A stretch of DNA of 64,000 bases from Microbacterium nymphoidis (lineage in GTDB: Bacteria > Actinomycetota > Actinomycetes > Actinomycetales > Microbacteriaceae). Under the pieces are notes generated by a model. It worked only from the letters and a program-made list of their open reading frames with translations, did no database searches and had not been told where the DNA came from. Positions 31,173-39,357 of this stretch are shown one piece after another; positions within the stretch are counted from its first letter, which is position 1; every line of letters starts with the position of its first letter. The DNA is taken from assembly GCF_021044885.1 (NCBI RefSeq), contig NZ_JAJNOD010000001.1:1116001-1180000 (forward strand). Reading direction: 5' to 3'. A program made the position numbers and the translations under genes.

Positions 31173-31202
31173 TAATCGGAACGGAATGGTTCGTTCCGAT
31201 TA
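31173..31202. promoter_or_regulatory. TetR operator between divergent pump and repressor
   Basis: Perfect 11-base arms TAATCGGAACG (31173-31183) and CGTTCCGATTA (31192-31202) separated by eight bases. It covers the 5' end of the MFS message and lies 17 bases upstream of the TetR -10 box. Binding by the adjacent TetR protein is inferred. Confidence 0.8.
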
Positions 31203-31230
31203 AACACCCGACGATCGGTATCGTGTCAAC

Positions 31231-31881
31231 ATGACCTTCGATTCACCCCGCGGGGCTCCGCTGCGCGGCCGGGCCGCCGAGGCGCGCAGCAACGACGACG
31301 CCGTCCTGAACGCCGCGCGCGAGGTATTCGTCGAGCGCGGCTTCGATGCGCCGATGTCGGCGATCGCGGAGCGCGCCGGCGTGGGTGTCGCCACCATCTA
31401 CCGCCGCTACCCCAGCAAGGACGCGCTCACGCTCGATCTCCGCCTGCGCGCACTGCACCAGGTCACCCAGATCGCCCAGGACGCCTTGTCGGCACGAGCG
31501 CCGTCTGTCGTGCGAGCCTTCCTGGAGCGCCACCTGCGTGAGGCGGCGAGCCCGCTCGCCACCACGTTCGGCCGGCATGTGCTGCGAAACCCCGACGTCG
31601 ACGCCGCCGCAGAAGAGCTGCGGGAAGCGCTCGAGGAGCTGATCGCGGTGGATCGGGAACGCGGAATCGTCCCCGCCGACTTCGGCCCGGGCGAGCTGAT
31701 GATCGCGATCACCCATTTGCGCCCCAGCATCCCCACCGATCGTGAGCGCGCGATCCAGCTGCATCTCCGCCAGCTGGATGTGTACCTTCTGGGCCTGCGG
31801 CACAGCGTCGAGCACCCCGAGCTGATTCGCGGGGAGACGATGACCTGGACCGAGTGGGTGTCGTTCAACAGTGCCGACTGA
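31231..31881 (+). CDS. TetR/AcrR family transcriptional regulator
   Basis: A 216-residue repressor-type protein. The helix-turn-helix (about residues 35-60) reads PMSAIAERAGVGVATIYRRYPSK. The C-terminal ligand/dimer domain is helical. TATCGT at 31219-31224 lies six bases before the ATG (leaderless). With the divergent MFS gene and the 11-8-11 palindrome between them, it probably represses the pump and itself. The inducer is unknown. Confidence 0.93.
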   Translation: MTFDSPRGAPLRGRAAEARSNDDAVLNAAREVFVERGFDAPMSAIAERAGVGVATIYRRYPSKDALTLDLRLRALHQVTQIAQDALSARAPSVVRAFLERHLREAASPLATTFGRHVLRNPDVDAAAEELREALEELIAVDRERGIVPADFGPGELMIAITHLRPSIPTDRERAIQLHLRQLDVYLLGLRHSVEHPELIRGETMTWTEWVSFNSAD

Positions 31882-31911
31882 TCTCCGCACTCGCCTCCGC
31901 CACGGCGAAAC

Positions 31912-31947
31912 GACGAAGACCCCCGGCTCTCACCGGAGGTCTTCGTC
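31912..31947. terminator. Bidirectional terminator of TetR gene and tRNA-Arg
   Basis: GACGAAGACC/GGTCTTCGTC arms with an inner CCGG/CCGG stem, 30 bases after the TetR stop and 18 bases beyond the tRNA 3' end on the opposite strand. Confidence 0.75.
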
Positions 31948-31965
31948 TACTGTCTCAACACAGTG

Positions 31966-32038
31966 TGCGCCCGAAGGGACTCGAACCCCTAACCTTCTGA
32001 TCCGTAGTCAGATGCTCTATCCATTGAGCTACGGGCGC
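31966..32038 (-). tRNA. tRNA-Arg (anticodon ACG)
   Basis: A 73-base cloverleaf on the minus strand. The acceptor stem is GCGCCCG/CGGGCGC with discriminator A. The D arm contains TAGCTCAATGG, the anticodon loop is CTACGGA (ACG, wobble A read as inosine for CGN codons), and the T arm contains GGTTCGAGTCC. CCA is not encoded. Confidence 0.96.
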
Positions 32039-32154
32039 ATTTTCGGCTTCTGCACTTTCGCGCGGCGGCCGTAGATCAGCCTAACGCACTCTGTCGCGGA
32101 GCGCGAATCGGCAGGGACCGCCCGGGCGCGTCGAGCCCGCGTTCTCCGAGCGGA

Positions 32155-32751
32155 TCAGGACTTCCCCTTCGCGGCCTTGCGCTCGGCTTTCTCGGCCTTC
32201 TCCGCCTTCTTCCGGGCGCGAACCTGCGACTCCAGAGCCTGTAGATCCACCAGCCGCAGGGCCTGCATCCGGGCGTCGCGCATCTTGGCGTAGTCGGGGT
32301 CGGCGTCCGGGCGCATGCTCTCGGCGCGCAACCGGCGATCCAGGTTGGATGAGACATCGCCCCAGGCGGCCTCGCGCCCCTCCTCCACGAGCTCACGCAC
32401 CTGCTCGTCATCGGCGGCGAGCTGGCGCAGACGCACGGCGACGCCCGCGGACTGCTTGCGGCGGCGGCGCAGGTTCTTGACGTCCCGATCGCGGTAGTCG
32501 TGGGTGCCATCGGACTGCGAGTACTTGCCCCACGCCTTGCGCCCCTGCCGCTTCAGCCGGTTGGCGGCATCTTCGGCCTCGTCGGCCAGATCGTTGAGGA
32601 TCTCGCGCGCAACCTGCATGAAGTGATCGGACTCGAACGCGGCATCACCCGCGATCGTGTCCACCAGAATCTGATTCTTCAGCGACAGCCGGCCGGCTGC
32701 CAGTGCAATGGACATGCCCTCGGCGATCGCTTCATTGAGCTTCGCTCCCAC
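32155..32751 (-). CDS. Conserved actinobacterial helical protein of unknown function
   Basis: A 198-residue, highly charged, mostly helical protein ending in a Lys/Ala/Glu tail (ARKKAEKAEKAERKAAKGKS). It has no signal peptide, membrane helix or enzyme motif. Residues 1-60 (KLNEAIAEGMSIALAAGRLSLK) look globular; the rest suggests coiled coil or nucleic-acid contact. The start is placed at GTG 32749-32751 because GGGGAGG lies just before it; an upstream GTG at 32772 is less likely. I recognise the type as a Microbacteriaceae-conserved hypothetical but cannot give a function. Confidence 0.7.
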   Translation of the reverse strand: MGAKLNEAIAEGMSIALAAGRLSLKNQILVDTIAGDAAFESDHFMQVAREILNDLADEAEDAANRLKRQGRKAWGKYSQSDGTHDYRDRDVKNLRRRRKQSAGVAVRLRQLAADDEQVRELVEEGREAAWGDVSSNLDRRLRAESMRPDADPDYAKMRDARMQALRLVDLQALESQVRARKKAEKAEKAERKAAKGKS

Positions 32752-32934
32752 CGGGCCTCCCCTGTCGTCCACGTTTCTGCGTCATCGCAGCCCGGGCCGC
32801 ACGACACCGGTCTTCTCAGCGTAGTCGCCCACGCCCGACACGCCCGCCTTTCCGCACCGGCTCCGGACAGCCGCCGCGCGCTCACGGCAGAATCGAGAGG
32901 TCCGGCGCCGGTGCCGGACGAGTCGGAGGTCAGC

Positions 32935-33774
32935 ATGGCGAAACTGGACGTGACGGGCAACCTCACGGTCATCACGGGCGCCGCGAGCGGAATGGGTGCA
33001 CAGGTGGCGCGTGGCCTCGCGGCGCGCGGGGCACGACTGGCCCTGCTCGATCGCGACGCCGAGGGGCTGGCCCGCCTGTCGGCGGAGCTGCCGGCCGGCA
33101 TGGTCACCACCCACACCGTGGACCTCGTCGATGACGATGCGGTGGCTGAGACCGCCGGCGAGATCGAGCGCACACAGGGGGCCGTCCAGGCCCTCGTCAC
33201 CTGTGCCGGATCGTCGATGCTCGGCACCCTCGACCAGCTCACGATGGCGGAGATGCGCTGGCTCATGGATGTGAACCTCTGGGGCACCGTCTCGATCACG
33301 AAAGCCCTGCTCCCCGCACTGCGACGCTCCCCTGCCGCCCATATCACGCACCTGGCCTCGATCTACGCCCTCGGCGCCCCCGCCGGCCGTATCCCGTACG
33401 CGATGAGCAAGTACGCGGTGCGCGGGTTCACCGAAGCTCTGCGGCACGAGCTGGAGGGATCCACCGTCAGCGTGGGGGCGATCTATCCGGCTGGAGTGAA
33501 GACCGGAATCATCCTGCACGGCCGGTACGCGGCCGCGATCGACCCCGCCATCGCCGCCCGGGCGGCCGCGGCCCAGGCTCACATGTACGAGACCGAGCCG
33601 GAGGAGGCCGCGCAGATCATCATCCGCGCCACGATCGAACGGCGCGCTCGCACCATGATCGGACGCAAGGCGTATCTGGTGGACTGGATCACCCGCGCCA
33701 TGCCGGTGCGGTACTGGAACCTCATGCGCGGCCCCCTGCGCGAGGCGACCGACACCACCACCCCGATCCGCTGA
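32935..33774 (+). CDS. Short-chain dehydrogenase/reductase
   Basis: A 279-residue classical SDR. The NAD(P)-binding motif is TGAASGMG (residues about 14-21). Tyr155 and Lys159 form the YxxxK catalytic pair (YAMSK), with the Ser in THLASIYALG. GGAGG lies just before ATG 32935. The C-terminus is longer than in minimal SDRs, with a basic amphipathic end (RAMPVRYWNLMRG) like membrane-associated acyl or retinol-type SDRs. Substrate unknown. Confidence 0.9.
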   Translation: MAKLDVTGNLTVITGAASGMGAQVARGLAARGARLALLDRDAEGLARLSAELPAGMVTTHTVDLVDDDAVAETAGEIERTQGAVQALVTCAGSSMLGTLDQLTMAEMRWLMDVNLWGTVSITKALLPALRRSPAAHITHLASIYALGAPAGRIPYAMSKYAVRGFTEALRHELEGSTVSVGAIYPAGVKTGIILHGRYAAAIDPAIAARAAAAQAHMYETEPEEAAQIIIRATIERRARTMIGRKAYLVDWITRAMPVRYWNLMRGPLREATDTTTPIR

Positions 33775-33775
33775 A

Positions 33776-34708
33776 TCACAGCGCGGACGTGGCGAGACGA
33801 TCCAGCGTCGAGCGACCAAGAGCCGCCATGACGGGATTGCTGGACTCGTAGTACCAGACCAGTCCGATCGCCTGCACCAGCGCCCATCCCGCACCGCGCG
33901 CCCACTCGTCCGGCGACGATCCGAGTCCCGTCCTCATCCGCTCCCGCATCGCGGGATCGAAGAGGTGCCAGGCGATGACGAGATCTAGGGCCGGGTCGGC
34001 GGCTGATGCGTCTCCGGTGTCGAGCAACCCCACCAGGCGCCCGTCCCGCACGAGCACGTTGCCCGGGACCAGGTCGGTGTGACTGAGGCTCCGTCCCGCT
34101 GGGGCGGGAAGGTCTCGGAGCCGCGACCACAGTGCGCCGATCGCGGCGGTGTCGATCATGCCGACGCTGCGGCGGAGGCACTCCTGCACCCACTCGTCGA
34201 ACGGCGCGAGGACATCGCCGCGCCCGTAGCCGCGAAACGCCTCGCCGGCCACGTCCACATCCCGCAGCGTCGCGAGGAGATCGATGAGGTCATCCGCCAG
34301 GTCGCGTGCGTCCCGGAAGGCGCGAGGATCAACCACGTCACCGTCCACCCAGCTCTGTGCCGTCCATGCCAGCGGATACCCTTCCCCCGCGTCGCCGATC
34401 AGCAGCGGTTCCGGGACGGCCACCGGACACACCTGCAGGAAGCGCGCGGACCGACGCGCCTCACGCTCGAGCGCGGTGCGGTGCGCCACCGGCTCGTCCG
34501 GCTGCAGCGCGAAGCGCGCGGCGATCGTACGTCCCACGCGGAAGATCGCGTTGACGGTCCCCTGCGATCGGATGGCCGTGACCGGTCGGCCCGCCCACTC
34601 CGGTCGCGCCGCCGCGACGAGCCGTTCGACCTGCTCGGCATCGATCGCCAGCTGATCGGTGTGCATCCGCGGCGGGCCCGTCGCCCCGTTGCGCTCCTCG
34701 TCCGGCAT
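33776..34708 (-). CDS. Aminoglycoside phosphotransferase-family kinase
   Basis: A 310-residue APH-fold small-molecule kinase. The catalytic loop reads SHTDLVPGN (Asp about residue 212), and the Mg2+ motif is present as LLDTGD instead of the usual IDWE. The start of the Gly-rich strand region is GTVNAIFRVG. Most such chromosomal members phosphorylate unknown metabolites and do not confer resistance. It starts three bases after the stop of the upstream DUF1905 gene and is probably translated by coupling. Confidence 0.85.
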   Translation of the reverse strand: MPDEERNGATGPPRMHTDQLAIDAEQVERLVAAARPEWAGRPVTAIRSQGTVNAIFRVGRTIAARFALQPDEPVAHRTALEREARRSARFLQVCPVAVPEPLLIGDAGEGYPLAWTAQSWVDGDVVDPRAFRDARDLADDLIDLLATLRDVDVAGEAFRGYGRGDVLAPFDEWVQECLRRSVGMIDTAAIGALWSRLRDLPAPAGRSLSHTDLVPGNVLVRDGRLVGLLDTGDASAADPALDLVIAWHLFDPAMRERMRTGLGSSPDEWARGAGWALVQAIGLVWYYESSNPVMAALGRSTLDRLATSAL

Positions 34709-34711
34709 CCG

Positions 34712-35155
34712 TCAACCGCCGAGCTTCGCGATCACGGCCTCGATGCGCCGCTGCCGGGTCTCGGGCTTCTTCGCGTCGACAACGGCGCGCGCGTGTTCCT
34801 TGCGGAAGGTGAATGCGAGGGCATCGAAGGCCGGGCGCAGCCCGGCGGCATCCAGCGCGGCGGCGAGGTCATCCGGCACGTCGACCGTGCGTTCCGCGGT
34901 GTCGTGGGTGAGCGTGACCGTGATCTCATCGCCGGCCCCGAGCCCCGTTGCGGCGCGCTTGTCCGACGAGAACGGAATGAGGAACTGGCCGCCCATCGGG
35001 GCGATCGTAGAGCGGTACTCGAAACCGTTGACCGAGACGATCACCGGCACCCGCTTGCCCACACCCCACTCGTCGAGCACCTGCGCGGACACGCGGATCG
35101 CGGTGTTGCGACCATCCACGGAATACAGCTCGCTCTCGAACGTCGTCGTCTTCAT
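34712..35155 (-). CDS. DUF1905 / YdeI-OmpD-associated family protein
   Basis: A 147-residue protein with an N-terminal beta-barrel DUF1905 domain (residues about 3-90; FEYRSTIAPMGGQFLIPFS) and a short OmpD-associated helical tail (residues about 95-147; FRKEHARAVVDAKKPETRQRRI). Function is not established. TAGGCT at 35162-35167 is six bases from the ATG (leaderless). It heads a two-gene unit with the APH-family kinase and diverges from the threonine aldolase gene. Confidence 0.88.
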   Translation of the reverse strand: MKTTTFESELYSVDGRNTAIRVSAQVLDEWGVGKRVPVIVSVNGFEYRSTIAPMGGQFLIPFSSDKRAATGLGAGDEITVTLTHDTAERTVDVPDDLAAALDAAGLRPAFDALAFTFRKEHARAVVDAKKPETRQRRIEAVIAKLGG

Positions 35156-35220
35156 GACGGGAGCCTACGACGGGCTGGGACCGCGTGCTCGCAGGCGGAG
35201 CGAGGTTCTAGGCTGGGAAG

Positions 35221-36291
35221 GTGACCACGATCCACGACGTCAACCTCCGCGGCTTCGCCTCCGACAACTACTCCGGCATCCACCCCGAGGTGATGACAGC
35301 CATCGCAGCCGCCAACGACGGCCACCAGGTGGCCTACGGCGAGGACGTGTACAGCGCCCGGCTGGCCGAGGTGTTCCGCGCTCACTTCGGTGAGGGCGTG
35401 GAGAGCTTCCCGGTGTTCAACGGCACCGGTGCGAACGTGGTGGGACTGCAGTCGATGCTCCCCCGCTGGGGCGCCGTGGTCTGCGCGCAGAGCGCTCACA
35501 TCAACGTCGACGAGGGCGGCGCACCGGAGAAGGTCGGCGGCATCAAGCTGTGGACGGTACCCACTGAGGACGGCAAGCTCACGCCCGAGCTGATCGACAT
35601 CGAGGCCCGCGGATGGGGCGACGAGCACCGCGCGCAGCCGCTCGTGGTCTCCCTCACCCAGTCCACCGAGCTGGGCACCCTGTACTCGGTCGAGGAGATC
35701 CGCGCGATCGCCGATCACGTCCACTCCCTCGGCATGCACCTGCACATGGACGGCTCACGCATCGCCAACGCCGCCGCGGCGCTGGATCTTCCGCTTCGCG
35801 CTTTCACGCGGGACGCGGGCGTGGACGTGCTGAGCGTCGGCGGCACGAAGAACGGTGCCATGGTCGCGGAGGCGATCGTCGTGCTGAACCCCGAGGCGTC
35901 CGAGGGTCTGACCTATCTCCGCAAGACCAACATGCAGCTCGCCTCGAAGATGCGCTTCGTCTCGGCACAGCTCATCGCGCTCTACGAGGGCGACCTGTAC
36001 CTGCGCAACGCACGCCACTCCAACGCCATGGCGGCGCGACTGCGTGGTGCCATCGACAGCCGCATCGCCGCAGGCGAGATCACCGGGGTGGAGTTCACGC
36101 AGCCGACGCAGGCCAACGGACTCTTCCTCACGCTGCCGGCCGGCGTCGCCGACCGCCTCCGCGAGACGTTCCGCTTCTACGACTGGGACGAGGCGCGCCG
36201 CGAGGTGCGGTGGGTGTGCAGCTTCGACACCGCGGAGTCCGATGTCGACTCACTGGTCGAGCTGCTCGCAGCGGAGACCGCCGCGCGCTGA
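35221..36291 (+). CDS. ltaE: Low-specificity L-threonine aldolase
   Basis: A 356-residue PLP enzyme of the beta-eliminating lyase/threonine aldolase family, cleaving threonine to glycine and acetaldehyde. The PLP Lys is about residue 210 (LSVGGTKNGAM). FASDNYSGIHPEV marks the N-terminus and LHMDGSRIANAA the cofactor Asp region. The GTG start at 35221 follows TAGGCT (35209-35214) by six bases. It provides glycine that could feed one-carbon metabolism along with purU. Confidence 0.92.
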   Translation: MTTIHDVNLRGFASDNYSGIHPEVMTAIAAANDGHQVAYGEDVYSARLAEVFRAHFGEGVESFPVFNGTGANVVGLQSMLPRWGAVVCAQSAHINVDEGGAPEKVGGIKLWTVPTEDGKLTPELIDIEARGWGDEHRAQPLVVSLTQSTELGTLYSVEEIRAIADHVHSLGMHLHMDGSRIANAAAALDLPLRAFTRDAGVDVLSVGGTKNGAMVAEAIVVLNPEASEGLTYLRKTNMQLASKMRFVSAQLIALYEGDLYLRNARHSNAMAARLRGAIDSRIAAGEITGVEFTQPTQANGLFLTLPAGVADRLRETFRFYDWDEARREVRWVCSFDTAESDVDSLVELLAAETAAR

Positions 36292-36301
36292 GACGCCGTC
36301 G

Positions 36302-36332
36302 GCGTCCGAGGACGACATCCGTTCCCGGACGC
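36302..36332. terminator. Possible terminator between ltaE and small secreted gene
   Basis: GCGTCCG (36302-36308) and CGGACGC (36326-36332), a seven-bp stem between convergent genes. Confidence 0.4.
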
Positions 36333-36347
36333 TGCGGCGCGGCCGAC

Positions 36348-36596
36348 TCAGGTGTCGGGGTTCGAGGGACCGCAGTGGTCCTCGTTGATCCCGCCCCAAT
36401 TACCGTGCACCAGACAGTCCTGGCCCCGATCCGGCTGCGGGTCCTGGCGGGCCGGCATGTTGCTGTTGCCGTGGTCGCTGCCGTCCATCTGCTCGGCGTG
36501 CGGTGCCGCGAAGGCGGCTCCCGCGGTCATGGGCACGGCGGCAACGGCGACGACGGCGGCGAGCGCGAGCTTCACCGCAGTACGACGAATGATCAT
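36348..36596 (-). CDS. Small secreted protein with two cysteines
   Basis: An 82-residue exported protein. A signal peptide spans residues 1-32 (RRTAVKLALAAVVAVAAVPM, cleavage near AFAAPHA). The mature part is about 50 residues, acidic and Asn/Asp/Gly-rich, with two Cys (QDCLVHG, EDHCGPS) that may form a disulfide. ATG 36596 has GGAG upstream. No homology is recognised; it could be a cell-surface or peptide factor, but that is a guess. Confidence 0.65.
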   Translation of the reverse strand: MIIRRTAVKLALAAVVAVAAVPMTAGAAFAAPHAEQMDGSDHGNSNMPARQDPQPDRGQDCLVHGNWGGINEDHCGPSNPDT

Positions 36597-36728
36597 CACG
36601 ACTCCGTTCACTTGCGTCCCGCGGGTGCGGGATCGAGCGAACGGTACGGCGCGAGGCCGCAGTTGTGCACTACGCAGGGCGGATGATCCGTACTCCCGCG
36701 GCGCGTCTGCGTAGTGCGGGCCCCAGCG

Positions 36729-37343
36729 TCAGCGCAGGGCACCCACCGAGGCGAGGGCCTGCCGCACCAGCGTGCCGCGACCGCCCTCCATCTCCGCCGC
36801 CAGCTCCGCGCTCTGCGCCTCCTCCGGTGTGAGCCAGGTGACCTCCAGCGCGTCCTGGCGCGGCTCGCACGTCCCGGTCACGGGTACGACGAACGCGAGC
36901 GAGACCGCGTGCTGACGGTCATCGTGGAACGCACTCACGCCGGGGATCGGGAAGTACTCCGCCACCGTGAAGGGCGTCGGCTGCGGCGGCAGCATCGGGA
37001 ACGCCATCGGGCCGAGGTCGTTCTCGAGGTGGCGGAACAGGGCATCGCGCACCGTCTCGCCGTAGCGCACCCGGCCCGACACGATGGTGCGGGTGATCTC
37101 ACCCATCGGCGTCGCGCGAAGCAGAATCCCGACATCGGTGACCGCGCCCGTCCCGTCCGTGCGCACCGGCACGGCCTCCACGTAGAGGATCGGCAGATGG
37201 CGGCGGGCCTCCAGCAGCTCGACGTCGCTCAGCCAGCCCGGGTTGGACCCGGGCACCCGCATCTGGTGGCCCATCCCGGTGAGACCCTCCAGGGGGTCGC
37301 GACCGTCGTCGGCGGGGTCGGGGTCAGGCGTGCGTACGGTCAT
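36729..37343 (-). CDS. NUDIX-fold hydrolase (DUF4916 type)
   Basis: A 204-residue protein of the NUDIX-like DUF4916 family common in actinobacteria. The start of the domain is GWLSDVELLEARRHLPILYVEAVPV. The Nudix box is degenerate around GRVRYGETVRDALFRHLENDLG, so catalysis is uncertain. TGTATA (37350-37355 on the plus strand; TATACA on the coding strand) sits six bases before the ATG. A 30-base repeat that brackets the DUF3800 gene begins 31 bases upstream. Confidence 0.82.
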   Translation of the reverse strand: MTVRTPDPDPADDGRDPLEGLTGMGHQMRVPGSNPGWLSDVELLEARRHLPILYVEAVPVRTDGTGAVTDVGILLRATPMGEITRTIVSGRVRYGETVRDALFRHLENDLGPMAFPMLPPQPTPFTVAEYFPIPGVSAFHDDRQHAVSLAFVVPVTGTCEPRQDALEVTWLTPEEAQSAELAAEMEGGRGTLVRQALASVGALR

Positions 37344-37373
37344 GCTTCCTGTATACCCGACGCCCCGGTCGCG

Positions 37374-37403
37374 CAGGTGTCCGCGGGCTCCGGAAGGATG
37401 AGC
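37374..37403. repeat. Left copy of 30-bp direct repeat flanking the DUF3800 gene
   Basis: Matches 38387-38416 at 28 of 30 positions in the same orientation. It starts CAGGTGTCCGCGGG and ends GGAAGGATGAGC. The two copies are 1013 bases apart and enclose the DUF3800 gene. Confidence 0.85.
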
Positions 37404-37526
37404 GAGCGGTATCTCCTCGCGGCTGTGGAGGACTGCGTCGCCACCGACCGCATCGTGTTAGCATCTTCGCCTGTCGGGTCGTGTGATGCTCGCCAGGGTT
37501 GCCCGCGGTGCTGCCACCGCACTCCT

Positions 37527-38315
37527 TCAGTGGATCGGCCCCTGGGGGCTTCCCACGACCCGAATGCTGTTGCAGACGCTGCAGTCGCAGGGGTTCCACG
37601 GCAGCGCTCGCGCGAGTTCGTTGCTCGGCATGGACATGAACCCCAGCGGGACCGGGCAGCCCTCATCGCCGCGGCGGACCTGGTGCCAGATCGTGCGGAT
37701 GTACTGCGGCTCCACCAGCCCGAACTCCCCCGGCCACAAGGCGGCTTTGAGAAAGCCGCCATACAGGTCCGCGGCCTGGCTTTCCAGATAGCGGTCGGCC
37801 GACACCCACCGCAGTCCTCGCTCGAGATCGTGCGGCACACGCCGATCGAGTCGCGCCTCACGCTGCAAGTACTCCTTGGTCGGAAGGTGATCATGCCCTC
37901 GCACGTGCCCGAATCGTGTGTGTATCCCCTCGGCATCGAGCCCTCGCGCTGCCCACATCACATTCGTGTACGTCATCTTGGCCACGTAGTTGTAGAACCG
38001 CTCCGTGTTGTACACGTAGCTGCCGCTCACGCGATCCTTCTGGCAGTACACGTACACGATGGTCACGCCCTCCACGGCGGCCAACGAGTTAGCCGCATAC
38101 TGCCGACGGTGATGAGTCTTGAGATGGTTCTTCCACGACATGACGGTGCCGTCGGGGACACGGAACGTCTCACGCAGATGACGGATGACGGCCCTCAGCC
38201 TCGCGGCTGCCGCGTCGGACACGATCACCGCCGCCATCCCGAAGATCGGGCTCGTCTTCGGTTTGCCCGACTGCCCTCGATCGCCGGTCTCATCGATGTA
38301 GGCGTGCAGAATCAC
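37527..38315 (-). CDS. DUF3800 family protein on a small insertion
   Basis: A 262-residue DUF3800 protein. The N-terminal acidic motif HAYIDETGD (residues 4-12) is the family hallmark, and DUF3800 proteins are thought to have an RNase-H-like fold with unknown activity. Families of this type are frequent on mobile and defence islands. Four Cys lie near the C-terminus (NPCDCSVCNS). GTG 38315 is chosen because TACATT (38322-38327) sits six bases before it. It looks less GC-rich than its neighbours and is bracketed by 30-bp direct repeats, so it probably arrived by insertion into the gap between divergent genes. Confidence 0.82.
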   Translation of the reverse strand: MILHAYIDETGDRGQSGKPKTSPIFGMAAVIVSDAAAARLRAVIRHLRETFRVPDGTVMSWKNHLKTHHRRQYAANSLAAVEGVTIVYVYCQKDRVSGSYVYNTERFYNYVAKMTYTNVMWAARGLDAEGIHTRFGHVRGHDHLPTKEYLQREARLDRRVPHDLERGLRWVSADRYLESQAADLYGGFLKAALWPGEFGLVEPQYIRTIWHQVRRGDEGCPVPLGFMSMPSNELARALPWNPCDCSVCNSIRVVGSPQGPIH

Positions 38316-38386
38316 GATCCGAATGTACGGGCGCGGTACGCGACCGAAACGCCCCGGGGCGGATCTGGGGATAGGGGCCGTTCCTA

Positions 38387-38416
38387 CAGGTGTCGGCGGG
38401 CTCTGGAAGGATGAGC
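38387..38416. repeat. Right copy of 30-bp direct repeat
   Basis: The partner of 37374-37403. It contains the GGAAGG ribosome-binding site of the carboxylesterase gene at 38419, which suggests this copy is the original target and the left copy the duplicate. Confidence 0.85.
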
Positions 38417-38418
38417 AC

Positions 38419-39048
38419 ATGGGTGACGGACTGATGCTCGACGATGCAGCGGTGCGCTGGTCCCGGCCGCAGACCGACGCACCGGTGACGGTGCTCCTGC
38501 ACGGCTACGGGTCCGACGAGAACGACCTCTTCGGCCTTGTGCCGCACCTCGCCGATGACGCGGTCTACGCGGCGGTGCGGGCACCCCTGGCACCGCGCTG
38601 GCCGTTGTCCGGCCATTCCTGGTACGACATCGATGAGCCCGGCACCCGGGATGCCGCCGGTATCACGCGGGCCGCGCGCGCCCTCCTCGACTGGCTCGAT
38701 GCGCGTGGCCTGGACCGCGTGGGTCTGATCGGGTTCTCCCAGGGCGGCGCGGTGGCGCTGCAGACGCTGCGGCTCGCGCCCGAGCGCGTGCGCTTCGCGG
38801 TGAACCTGTCGGGATACGCCGCCGACGAAGAGCGCGAGGAGGATGCCCGGCTCACCGAGCTGCGCGTCCCGGTCTTCTGGGGTCGCGGCAGCATGGACGA
38901 GGTGATCCCCCGCGCCGCCATCGACTTCACGGCCGGTTGGCTTCCCGCCCACAGCGCGCTGTCCGGGCGGGTGTATCCGGGGCTCGGTCACACTGTGAGC
39001 GGCGAGGAACTGGAGGATCTCCGCCACTTCCTCGCCAAGCAGGCCTGA
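38419..39048 (+). CDS. Phospholipase/carboxylesterase family alpha/beta hydrolase
   Basis: A 209-residue hydrolase of the phospholipase/carboxylesterase (PF02230) type. The oxyanion region is LLHGYGSDENDL, the nucleophile elbow is GFSQGG, and the Asp (GSMDEVIP) and His (PGLGHTVS) complete the triad. The start ATG 38419 has GGAAGG eight bases upstream; ATG at 38411 is out of frame. Substrate unknown, probably small esters. Confidence 0.9.
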   Translation: MGDGLMLDDAAVRWSRPQTDAPVTVLLHGYGSDENDLFGLVPHLADDAVYAAVRAPLAPRWPLSGHSWYDIDEPGTRDAAGITRAARALLDWLDARGLDRVGLIGFSQGGAVALQTLRLAPERVRFAVNLSGYAADEEREEDARLTELRVPVFWGRGSMDEVIPRAAIDFTAGWLPAHSALSGRVYPGLGHTVSGEELEDLRHFLAKQA

Positions 39049-39087
39049 CTCGCGACACGCCCGGATGCGAAATCTGAGCTCGTCGGG

Positions 39088-39093
39088 TATGGT
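39088..39093 (+). promoter_or_regulatory. -10 box of the ABC-F leader transcript
   Basis: TATGGT fits TAnnnT. The start would be near 39100 and leave a leader of about 258 bases before the ABC-F start codon. No clear -35 box. Confidence 0.4.
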
Positions 39094-39128
39094 GGACGAC
39101 GTCCTGTCCCCGACGTGAGGATCCAGCG

Positions 39129-39158
39129 GTGATTGTTTCCGACGCTTCCGCGCTGTAA
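39129..39158 (+). CDS. Nine-residue leader peptide upstream of ABC-F gene
   Basis: GTG at 39129 opens a ten-codon frame encoding MIVSDASAL and ending in TAA. GAGG at 39117-39120 is an apt ribosome-binding site eight bases upstream. The position, 200 bases before an antibiotic-resistance-type ABC-F ATPase and followed by hairpins, is that of a ribosome-stalling attenuation leader. Translation has not been shown. Confidence 0.5.
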   Translation: MIVSDASAL

Positions 39159-39208
39159 GCGCGCTGATCCGTCGACCACCCGCTCCTCTTTCCGGAGACG
39201 CCGTCACC

Positions 39209-39270
39209 GATCGGGATACCCGATCCGCGGCTTGTCGGCCGACGTTCAGCGCACCCCCGCGCTGAACGTC
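39209..39270 (+). promoter_or_regulatory. Attenuator-like hairpins in ABC-F leader
   Basis: Hairpin 1 has GATCGGG (39209-39215) and CCCGATC (39219-39225) around an ATA loop. Hairpin 2 has perfect 12-base arms (39241-39252 and 39259-39270) around ACCCCC. A further GTCAG/CTGAC stem (39323-39341) abuts the GGGAGG ribosome-binding site. Together they could end transcription or hide the start until a ribosome stalls on the leader peptide. Confidence 0.5.
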
Positions 39271-39357
39271 GCACCCGCGTCGCCGCTCTCGTCTCCTCGA
39301 CGACCGCCTCGGCAGGGTCCGTGTCAGCGCTTCCGACTGACCGGGAGGTTTCATCTC

